NCBI GenBank assembly: GCA_028873275.1
Contig: JAGWLJ010000034.1
Span: 1 to 9,843 of the forward strand
Length of the DNA: 9,843 nucleotides
Source: Pseudomonadota bacterium
GTDB taxonomy: Bacteria; Pseudomonadota; Alphaproteobacteria; Rickettsiales; SXRF01
Direction of reading: 5' to 3'
This document shows positions 4,274 to 9,843 of this stretch, one piece after another. The notes beneath the pieces were generated by a model, which was not told where the DNA came from, made no database searches, and saw nothing but the letters and a program-made list of their open reading frames with translations. Each line of letters begins with the position of its first letter. The stretch's first letter is position 1. The position numbers and the translations under genes are program-made.

Positions 4274-7087
4274 CTAGCCCTGGATAATCTGGTCGAGATC
4301 GTTCAGCAGAGTATTGGCGGTCGAAATCACCTTGGTATTGGCTTCGTAGGAACGCTGCGCCACGATCATCTGGGTCAGCTGGTCAGCCAATTCGACGTTC
4401 GACTGCTCAAGCGAAGAAGACGATATCGAACCGACGCCGCTCTGCCCCGCCTGTTTCAGGTTGACGATACCCGAACCCGAGGTCTGCAGATAGGCGTTGC
4501 CAGTCACCGATTCCAGCTGGTCGGCGTCGGTGAATTGCGCCAGCGGAATCTTGTACAACCTCTGCGTCTGGCCGTTGTTGAAGCTGGCGGTGATAAAGCC
4601 ATTCGAGTCGATGCTGACGCCGGTCAGCTGCCCCACCGGCGTGCCGTTCTGGCTGACCGAGTTGACGTTGTAGCCGCTGTCGAACTGGCTTAAGCCGTTG
4701 GTCTTGTCGATCGTTCCCCAGTCGAAATTGATCGAGCTGGGCAGCGCGTTGTTGGTCCAGTCAACCGAGACCGGAACGGTCAGACCGCTGCTGACGTTAT
4801 GCAGCGTTCCGTCACCGTTGAAGGTCAGCGTGCCGGTGGCTACCAGGCCGTCATTGGTGCCGTCCAGGCTGGTCGCCACATCGGTGCCGGGCTGCGAATA
4901 CACTTCCACCGCCCAGGTGTTGGCACCCGTCTTGAGGAAGGCCATGTTCAGGTTATGCGCCGCGCCCAAGGCGTCATAGATAGTCACCGGGCGGCTGAAC
5001 TGTGGCGAGATAGCGCCGGAGGCCATGTTCTTGCCGGAACTGGTCGGCTCATAGGCCGGCCCCAGCGTGCCGGTGGTCCTGACCGCTCCGGATGGCACTA
5101 CGTTGTTGAAGGAGGCGATGCCGGTGAGGCCCAGCGCCGCCAGCGGACTGCCGGTATTCTGTCCGCCGCCGCCGCCATAAGTGTTGTCCGTGAAGTCGAT
5201 CGTATCGAGCGGGTTGGCAACGTCGATGGCAACGCTGGCCGTGCCGGTCGGGTTGGCAACCGTCGCCGACAGGCCGGTCACCGTATTGATGTTGTCGGCC
5301 AGGCTTTGCAGCGTCGAGAACCGGTGCGTGCCGCTCAAGGTGGGATTATTGCCGGTAACGCTGCTGGCAAGCCCCAGCTCGTTGATCCAGTTGATGCCGG
5401 CCTTGACCGGCGGACCGGAGGAGCCGGCCGCCGCGCCATTGGCGAAGGTTATCGACGCGTTGGCATCGGAAGGGCCTACAAAAAGCTGGTTATTGACGAT
5501 ACGGGCAGTGAGGCCGGACACGTCATTAATGGCGCTCACCAGGTTGGTAAGACTGTTGAACTGGCCCAACAGGGGGTTGGGCGCCGAGGGCGTATAGGTA
5601 AAGGTCACCGTGCCGCTGGCGGCAGTATTAATGGTGAAGCTCAGCGCCGAGTTTAGGAAGCCGGAGGTACCGGTAATACCGAGGAAGGTCTGGGTATCGG
5701 TGCTGGCGTCGAGAATATTGCCGGCAAATGGGCGCGTCGTCGCCAGGATGGTGCCGGAACCGCCGCCGCCGGTGGAAGTGGCGGCCGTGGTTGGCGTGCT
5801 GATGGTGTAATGATCGGCGTCGACTATGCTCTGAACCACGAAGCTGCTGTTGAGCTCGGAGGCCGGTATGCCGTCCACCGCCGCGGTGATGCCGGAAAAT
5901 GTCACCACGTCACCGGCCACCAGCCCGTGGCCGATCTGCGTCACTGTTACGGTATGGCTGGTGTTGGTGGTGGCGAAGGGATCGGGCGTGGCCGTGCCCA
6001 GCGCGCCGCCGTCGCTGACGCCGCCGGCGCTGGCGGTATTGCCAGAGCCCGAGGTAATGGCCGCGGTATAATGGAAATGCGTAGCGTCATCGACAACGAT
6101 CTGAGCCGTTTCATTCAGATCGGGAGCGGTAAAATTATCGAAAGCGGCAATGCCGGCAAGAGTGACATAATCGCCGGTGCGAAGGTTGGCCGTCGAAGCA
6201 ACCGTTACGTCGATACGCGCGCTGCTGGCGGCATTAGTGGTGATTGCTGTGGGCACAATGGGAGTATTATTCAGCGTAGCGGGACCGCTGGCCAGCGTCG
6301 TGCCGGCATCACCACTGGCGCCGGTGGTAATATCGCGGCCCACGGTGAAACCGCCATAGGTGAAACTGGCATTGACACCGGTGAGGTCGGTGGCTATCGA
6401 GAATTTATCGCCGCGCGTCAGGTGGTCGACCGCCGTCGGCACGATCAGCGTGTTGGCGGTGATGCCGAAATTGGCCGTGTCGTTCAGGTCCATGCTGGCC
6501 GTGGCGCCAGCGCCGAGCGACGCCGTCTGGCCGGCGTTGAGGTTGGCGCTGAGCGAGACGCTGGAAGTGGGAGTGGCCGTGCCGGTGACGTTCTGCACGT
6601 TGACCGTCTGCAAGCTGCTTAAGTTAGCGCTCGATGTGGTGTTGGTGGTGTTGCCCGGTGCGCCCGGCAGATCGCCGTTGCTGTCCAGCGGCCAGGCCTG
6701 CAGGAAGTATCCGGCGCTGTTGACGAAGTTGCCGTTAGCATCCTGTGTGAATGAGCCGGCGCGCGAATAAAGCACCTGGCCGGAGCCGTTGGATGTCTGG
6801 TTGACCACGAACATGCCGCTGCCCTGGATGGCGACGTCGGTCGGCGAGTTGGTGGATTGCAGCAGGCCCTGCTGATCGATCAGCTGGCGGTTGCCGGCCA
6901 GCACGCCGCCGGGGGCGAAGGATGAGCTGCTGCTGGACACGCCAGTGACGAGCGTCTGGAATTCGCTCTCCGCCTGCTTGTAGCCGATCGTGTTGGCGTT
7001 GGAGATGTTGTTAGAAATAATGCCGAGGCTGTTGCTCTGGGCATCGATGCCCGACACGCCTGCGAATAATGCTCCGTAAATACTCAT
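4274..7087 (-). CDS. flgE: Flagellar hook protein FlgE, greatly enlarged
   Basis: FlgE polymerises outside the cell into the curved hook, the universal joint between motor and filament. The N-terminus MSIYGALFAGVSGIDAQSN and the SNNISNANTIGYKQ motif (25-38) are the classical rod/hook D0 signature. The C-terminus SNVELADQLTQMIVAQRSYEAN (896-917) with VISTANTLLNDL completes the coiled-coil D0 domain. Residues 70-135 (Q-G-LQSTNSPTDVAIQGSGMFVV) and 695-870 are the usual D1/D2-flanking regions. The protein has 937 residues against about 400 in enteric bacteria; the extra length is a Thr/Ser/Gly/Ala-rich centre (about 160-690) with repeated modules described separately. There is no signal peptide, as expected for type III export. 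AGGAGG lies 5 bases before the ATG. It is the third gene of the hook cluster, 19 bases after flgD. No frame break is visible. Confidence 0.96.
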   Translation of the reverse strand: MSIYGALFAGVSGIDAQSNSLGIISNNISNANTIGYKQAESEFQTLVTGVSSSSSSFAPGGVLAGNRQLIDQQGLLQSTNSPTDVAIQGSGMFVVNQTSNGSGQVLYSRAGSFTQDANGNFVNSAGYFLQAWPLDSNGDLPGAPGNTTNTTSSANLSSLQTVNVQNVTGTATPTSSVSLSANLNAGQTASLGAGATASMDLNDTANFGITANTLIVPTAVDHLTRGDKFSIATDLTGVNASFTYGGFTVGRDITTGASGDAGTTLASGPATLNNTPIVPTAITTNAASSARIDVTVASTANLRTGDYVTLAGIAAFDNFTAPDLNETAQIVVDDATHFHYTAAITSGSGNTASAGGVSDGGALGTATPDPFATTNTSHTVTVTQIGHGLVAGDVVTFSGITAAVDGIPASELNSSFVVQSIVDADHYTISTPTTAATSTGGGGSGTILATTRPFAGNILDASTDTQTFLGITGTSGFLNSALSFTINTAASGTVTFTYTPSAPNPLLGQFNSLTNLVSAINDVSGLTARIVNNQLFVGPSDANASITFANGAAAGSSGPPVKAGINWINELGLASSVTGNNPTLSGTHRFSTLQSLADNINTVTGLSATVANPTGTASVAIDVANPLDTIDFTDNTYGGGGGQNTGSPLAALGLTGIASFNNVVPSGAVRTTGTLGPAYEPTSSGKNMASGAISPQFSRPVTIYDALGAAHNLNMAFLKTGANTWAVEVYSQPGTDVATSLDGTNDGLVATGTLTFNGDGTLHNVSSGLTVPVSVDWTNNALPSSINFDWGTIDKTNGLSQFDSGYNVNSVSQNGTPVGQLTGVSIDSNGFITASFNNGQTQRLYKIPLAQFTDADQLESVTGNAYLQTSGSGIVNLKQAGQSGVGSISSSSLEQSNVELADQLTQMIVAQRSYEANTKVISTANTLLNDLDQIIQG
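5213..5587 (-). repeat. Two flagellin-IN-like modules inside FlgE
   Basis: Residues 509-548 (QFNSLTNLVSAINDVSGLTARI, then NQLFVGPSDANASITF) and 589-625 (RFSTLQSLADNINTVTGLSATV, then a degenerate strand) follow the same plan: F-x-TL-x-x-L-x-x-x-IN-x-V-(S/T)GL-(S/T)A, then beta strands. The plan resembles the flagellin-IN type motif seen in filament cap and hook proteins. Each copy is associated with an LG(I/L)-type segment (LGITG, ELGLAS, LGLTG). They probably form outward-facing beta domains of the hook surface. The similarity is read by eye and is protein-level only. Confidence 0.55.
5801..6217 (-). repeat. Two phage-tail-like (FCCH-like) modules inside FlgE
   Basis: Residues 291-340 and 378-429 share one plan: a beta strand (RIDVTVAS / HTVTVTQI), a turn with (N/H)-(L/G)-(R/L)-x-GD-x-V-T-(L/F)-(A/S)GI, a Leu-Asn pair (DLNET / ELNSS), and then VVD-DATHFHYT or IVDADHYTIS. 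HGL-x-x-GD-x-V-T-x-x-G ... LN-x-x-(F)xV ... DADxYTI is the pattern I know from phage and prophage tail or structural proteins that databases label as FCCH-like. A weaker third copy may lie at 211-250 (DHLTRGDKFSI). Each is followed by Gly/Ser-rich linkers. They account for much of the excess length of this hook protein. Confidence 0.55.
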
Positions 7088-7106
7088 GGTATCCTCCTGT
7101 TACTCA

Positions 7107-7820
7107 TCATCCCGGGTTAGTGCCGGGGTTATACACTGCATGTACGCCGGACAGCGGCACCGACATAGTGCCGATGGAAAGCGTCGTACCGCTCTGCGAA
7201 TTGTCGACCGCCGTTACCGTGCCGCTGGTGAACGTTGTGGGCGTCAGCGCATTGCCGTTAGCGTCCTTGGCGGTTACGGTGAAGTTATAGGTTCCGTCCG
7301 GCATAGTCTGTCCCGTGGTGCTGTTGGTTCCGTCCCATATCACTTGGTTACGTCCAGCAATGGTCGTGCCAGAACCGGAAAACACCGTCTGCCCGGCCGG
7401 CGTGGTGACGGTGACCAGCGCGCTGGAAGCCCCGGCGGGCAGGCTATACGCAAACGTCGCCTGACCGCCGGTAAGCTGAAGCTGGTTACCGGTAGAGTCG
7501 ACATTCTTTCCGATATACGACACGGCGTTGCTGGTCTGGTTGCTGTTAAGCAGGTTGATCAGCTGCTGCAGCAGCGTGTTAGTGTTGGTCTGCTGCTCGA
7601 CCATGCCGAGCTGCGCCATTTCCTGCGTGATCTGGTTGGTATCGGCCGGCGCCGTGGGATCCTGGTTCTGCAGCTGCGTCGTCAGCAGCTTGAGGAACTC
7701 CGTCTGCATGGCTCCGGCATTGGTGGTGGCAGCGGCGGCCTGCGAAACGGCATTGCTGCCCGATACGCTGCTTGCCGCCGCGCTGGCAGCGCTGGCTATG
7801 GTGTTGACCGTGGTGCTCAT
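7107..7820 (-). CDS. flgD: Flagellar hook assembly (cap) protein FlgD
   Basis: FlgD is exported by the flagellar type III system and caps the growing hook, guiding FlgE polymerisation; it is later replaced by hook-filament junction proteins. The 237-residue product has the hallmark FLKLLTTQLQNQDPTAPADTNQI (42-64) and AQLGMVEQ (69-76), followed by a Gln/Asn-rich helix. YIGKNV (102-107) opens the C-terminal beta region, which contains the Ig-like segment IWDGTNSTTGQTMPDGTYNFTV (161-182). The N-terminal 35 residues are Ala/Ser-rich and disordered, usual for a type III substrate. An excellent AAAGGAGGAG ribosome site (7824-7833) overlaps the fliK stop codon, so translation is likely coupled. Length and motifs are normal. 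Confidence 0.95.
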   Translation of the reverse strand: MSTTVNTIASAASAAASSVSGSNAVSQAAAATTNAGAMQTEFLKLLTTQLQNQDPTAPADTNQITQEMAQLGMVEQQTNTNTLLQQLINLLNSNQTSNAVSYIGKNVDSTGNQLQLTGGQATFAYSLPAGASSALVTVTTPAGQTVFSGSGTTIAGRNQVIWDGTNSTTGQTMPDGTYNFTVTAKDANGNALTPTTFTSGTVTAVDNSQSGTTLSIGTMSVPLSGVHAVYNPGTNPG

Positions 7821-7831
7821 AGGCTCCTCCT

Positions 7832-9721
7832 TTAAATCGTAATATCCAGGCCGTCGCTCAGCGTAATGCTGTAACTGCGCGTGATGGCCGGAATCACCGG
7901 ATCGTCTTCCTCCGGCTGCGCCTGCTGGTATGTGAACGCCGCCTGGGCGTTGCCCCTGCCCTGCCCCTGCGCATCCTGCTGGCCTCCGCGCAGATTGAAG
8001 CTGAGGCTGCTGCTGTCGGCCTGCAGGCCGGCGTCGTTCAGCGCCTTGGTCAGGCCCTGCGTATCGTTCTGCAGCAGCGCAAGAGTATTTTTATTGTCGG
8101 CGGTAATGGTGATGCCGGTTTTGCCATCGGCGCTGACATCGAGCCGGATATCGAGCTTGCCGAGATCGGCCGGATCGAGCTGGATGTGAATCCGGCTGCT
8201 GCCGTCGACGAGGGCGGTCTTGACCTGCATGGTGATCTGGTCGAGCAGCGGCGACGGCGACGCCTGCGTCAGCACACGGGAAAAAGAGACGGTAGTGGCC
8301 GCGCCGCTATCAGAAGCGGTGGAAACCCCGGCGGCGGCCACCGGCATGGGAATGCCCTGCCCCTGGCTTTGTCCCTGGCCCTGTCCGCTATCCCCGGAAG
8401 CGCCGCCGCTCAGCGTCGCCTGCACGGCGACCGCCGCTACCGGCGTGGACAGGGTTGGAGTTCCCGCAGGCAAAGGTTGCTGGGCAGAGGTGTCTGGTGC
8501 AACGGAAGTCGCTGATGATGAAGACACGCCTGTCGCGCTATCTGCGATTACATCCCTGGTAATGGCGGGTTTGATTACGGTCGTATCGAGTGGAGCCTGA
8601 TTGTCTGAGGTTGTTACCAATGCTGACACGGGATTATTATTTGCCGCAACAACCGGCTGGTTATTATTGGAAGACGCTGCAGGAGCCGCTGCCAGAACGG
8701 CGCTCTTCAACGCGTCCAGCTGCGTCCTGATCTGCGCTATATCGCCCTTGAGCTGAGTGGTGAGATCGGGAAGGCCAGGCTGCGCCGCAAAGCCGCTGTC
8801 GCTGGAAGATTGATTCCATAATTGCGCCAGCTGCATGGCATCGGCATGGAACGCATCCATCAGCGCCGAAAGTGGATTGCCCACATTCTGAGAGTCCGGA
8901 GTATTCTGTCCTGTACCTTGGGCAGCATCCGGGTTTCCGCTCAGGGTCTGCTGTATCTGCTGCAGAAGCGACTGCATATCTTTCAGCAGGGCCATTTCCT
9001 GACCGGAGAGAGGATCGGCCCCAGCCGTTGTCGATGTAGCCTGTGCAGAGGCGTCAGGTAATGCGTTCGCCACCGGCCCGCCAGTCTGAAGGGCCTGTAT
9101 CATCAGCGTCAATATCTGGCCGATGGCGGCCAGCGGGTCCTGCGATCCGTCGAGCAGTTTTTTAGCCGCCTGCTCCATGGCCGCCAGCGATGCGGGATCG
9201 GCCTGACCAGTGGTGATCGTGCCTGCGGATTGCGTGGCAGACACAGGAGCGGAAGTATTGGTTGCAGCCGTATTCTGCTGCACCGGCGGGACTGGCAAAG
9301 CTGGCTGCGGCTGCGGTTGCGACTGTGGATTATTGGCCGCAGGCGAAGAAGAAGCATCCTGGGCATTTTTTGCCGGTGGCGCATTCTGCGCATTGCCGCT
9401 GTCGGCCGGCGCGTTTGCCGTCTGCGGCGCTGGCGGCGGCGCAGGATTATCAGCAGCCCCCGAAGCAAAGGGAGCGGAATCCTGCTGTTGCGGTTGCTGT
9501 TGCGAGGAATTCTGGGAATTATTTTGCGATGCCTGAGGCGCGGGCTGGCTGTTGTCCGGAGACGGCGCATCGTTGACAATGGACAGCAACGACAAAAAGC
9601 CATCGTTGCCGATCGGCTGCGACGGGGTGACGCCTATCGTATCGGACAGTGCGGGCGTTATTATAGGTAAGGTCAGCATAACATTCCCTGTAGGTTCTAA
9701 AGATGGGAATGCAAACCCCAT
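7832..9721 (-). CDS. fliK: Flagellar hook-length control protein FliK
   Basis: FliK is a secreted molecular ruler that measures hook length and then switches the export gate from hook to filament substrates. Of 629 residues, about 50-480 are low complexity, rich in Gln, Asn, Ala, Pro and Ser, typical of the extended ruler part. A few helical blocks stand out (179-211, 240-262, 283-304, 317-346). The conserved Flg_hook C-terminal domain spans about 488-580 and includes IHIQLDPADLGKLDIRLDVS (511-530), TLALLQND and LTKALNDAGLQ. The region 446-456 is a GQ repeat. An ATG at 9721 has AGG 5 bases upstream; an internal ATG at 9679 (MLTLPIITPALSDT) has AGGGA 5 bases upstream and is an equally good start, giving 615 residues. 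It heads the fliK-flgD-flgE cluster; the long ruler may match the oversized hook subunit. Confidence 0.93.
   Translation of the reverse strand: MGFAFPSLEPTGNVMLTLPIITPALSDTIGVTPSQPIGNDGFLSLLSIVNDAPSPDNSQPAPQASQNNSQNSSQQQPQQQDSAPFASGAADNPAPPPAPQTANAPADSGNAQNAPPAKNAQDASSSPAANNPQSQPQPQPALPVPPVQQNTAATNTSAPVSATQSAGTITTGQADPASLAAMEQAAKKLLDGSQDPLAAIGQILTLMIQALQTGGPVANALPDASAQATSTTAGADPLSGQEMALLKDMQSLLQQIQQTLSGNPDAAQGTGQNTPDSQNVGNPLSALMDAFHADAMQLAQLWNQSSSDSGFAAQPGLPDLTTQLKGDIAQIRTQLDALKSAVLAAAPAASSNNNQPVVAANNNPVSALVTTSDNQAPLDTTVIKPAITRDVIADSATGVSSSSATSVAPDTSAQQPLPAGTPTLSTPVAAVAVQATLSGGASGDSGQGQGQSQGQGIPMPVAAAGVSTASDSGAATTVSFSRVLTQASPSPLLDQITMQVKTALVDGSSRIHIQLDPADLGKLDIRLDVSADGKTGITITADNKNTLALLQNDTQGLTKALNDAGLQADSSSLSFNLRGGQQDAQGQGRGNAQAAFTYQQAQPEEDDPVIPAITRSYSITLSDGLDITI
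8354..8386 (-). repeat. Short GQ-coding hexamer repeat in fliK
   Basis: Six-base units related to CAGGGC / CAGGGA are repeated in tandem and encode GQGQGQSQGQG (residues 446-456). A second small GQ-type tract (QGQGRGN, residues 585-591) lies after the conserved domain. Such tracts can change length by slippage while keeping frame, and would alter the ruler by two residues per unit. Confidence 0.6.
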
Positions 9722-9739
9722 GCCAACCTGGGAAACGAT

Positions 9740-9767
9740 TTATAACCGACTGCTAATGGAAGATTTA
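9740..9767 (-). promoter_or_regulatory. Weak sigma-28-like promoter candidate upstream of fliK
   Basis: On the minus strand TAAATCTT (9767-9760), then 12 bases, then GGTTATAA (9747-9740) loosely resembles the flagellar sigma-28 promoter (TAAAGTTT, 11 bases, GCCGATAA). The spacing is one base too long and the -10 half matches only in part. It would start transcription just before the fliK ATG at 9721. I see no sigma-54 GG-N10-GC site in this short stretch. Low confidence. Confidence 0.2.
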
Positions 9768-9770
9768 TGC

Positions 9771-9776
9771 TATGAT
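9771..9776 (+). promoter_or_regulatory. Possible -10 element for the rightmost divergent gene
   Basis: TATGAT at 9771-9776 matches the -10 consensus at five of six bases. The corresponding -35 region (about 9748-9753) is poor. Starting near 9783 would give a 40-base leader that contains the hairpin described at 9791-9818. Confidence 0.35.
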
Positions 9777-9790
9777 CGTGCGAGTCTGGC

Positions 9791-9818
9791 CAGCCTCGGT
9801 GGAAACCGGAGGAAGCTG
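9791..9818 (+). promoter_or_regulatory. Leader hairpin that pairs with the Shine-Dalgarno sequence
   Basis: CCTCGGT (9794-9800) can pair with ACC-G-GAGG (9805-9812, one bulged G) across a GGAA tetraloop of GNRA type. CAG (9791-9793) can extend the stem with CTG (9816-9818) beyond a small internal loop. The 3' arm contains the GGAGG that would be the ribosome binding site of the ATG at 9823. The fold would hide the ribosome site, suggesting translational control of the divergent gene. Confidence 0.45.
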
Positions 9819-9822
9819 AGTC

Positions 9823-9843
9823 ATGGGCCTGGTCGCAGCAGCG
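9823..9843 (+). CDS. Start of a divergent gene, cut by the window edge
   Basis: Only seven codons are visible (MGLVAAA). GGAGG at 9808-9812 lies 10 bases upstream of the ATG, and a TGA in the same frame at 9817 excludes an earlier start. The gene is divergent from fliK, so flagellar function is plausible by position but the sequence is too short to identify. A noncoding RNA start is the alternative reading. Confidence 0.4.

Noticed and set aside
4090..4287. 65-codon open frame between the acidic-tail gene and flgE
   Set aside because: It starts at TTG without a ribosome site, has odd composition and overlaps the end of flgE.
4799..6622. Long plus-strand open frames (285 and 270 codons) opposite flgE
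   Set aside because: They are antisense to an intact hook gene with low-complexity Gly/Arg/Val composition. They are explained by codon bias of the Thr/Ser/Gly-rich sense strand.
7086..7835. Plus-strand open frame (249 codons) opposite flgD
   Set aside because: It mirrors flgD exactly and has no recognisable motif; it is a shadow frame.
9109..9670. Arg-rich and Ala-rich open frames overlapping fliK
   Set aside because: They are alternative readings of the Gln/Pro/Ala-rich fliK region. The conserved FliK C-terminus shows which frame is real.
9781..9843. Possible SRP RNA, RNase P RNA or cobalamin riboswitch at the right edge
   Set aside because: The segment has a GGAA tetraloop and a GGAGGAAGC stretch reminiscent of such RNAs, but the diagnostic core sequences of each do not match and the window ends too soon.
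1..9843. CRISPR array, insertion sequence, tRNA, rRNA or phage attachment site
   Set aside because: I saw no evenly spaced direct repeats, transposase frame, terminal inverted repeats or tRNA-like cloverleaf sequence anywhere in the window.

Overview
The window looks like a chromosomal segment of an alphaproteobacterium. The clearest pointers are a Usg-family protein, which I know mainly from Alphaproteobacteria, a class 2 (membrane, quinone-linked) dihydroorotate dehydrogenase, and a fliK-flgD-flgE hook cluster whose FliK C-terminus reads like alphaproteobacterial FliK. The DNA is moderately GC-rich with short AT-rich intergenic gaps. A solitary pilT points towards lineages that carry both a flagellum and type IV pili. 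That placement is inference, and I cannot name a genus.

Left part (1-1799, minus strand). Reading leftwards there is a PilT-type retraction ATPase, a small putative lipoprotein with two GW-x-x-G repeats, and the N-terminal third of an aldehyde dehydrogenase that resembles succinate-semialdehyde dehydrogenase. The last two share one base (TGATG), so they are probably translationally coupled. The three may be one transcript.

Middle part (1800-4273). An AT-rich divergent spacer separates pilT from three plus-strand genes: a small Ala/Pro-rich exported protein, pyrD, and usg. Facing usg is a minus-strand gene of unknown function with a very acidic C-terminus. pyrD has no visible Shine-Dalgarno sequence and a promoter-like element very close to its ATG, so it may be leaderless. 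Perfect or near-perfect dyads lie upstream of pilT and of the acidic-tail gene.

Right part (4274-9721, minus strand). This is a tight flagellar hook operon in the order fliK, flgD, flgE: hook-length control, hook cap scaffold, hook subunit. Gaps are 11 and 19 bases, and flgD and flgE have strong Shine-Dalgarno sites. The hook protein is 937 residues, more than twice the classical length. Its extra central region carries modules that resemble those of phage tail and surface proteins. At the right edge a divergent gene appears to start (only 7 codons visible), and its ribosome binding site is buried in a predicted hairpin.

I did not find a convincing undescribed defence or mobile system. The features most worth a second look are the expanded hook protein, the SD-sequestering leader next to fliK, the possibly leaderless pyrD, the two operator-like dyads and the small orphan proteins.
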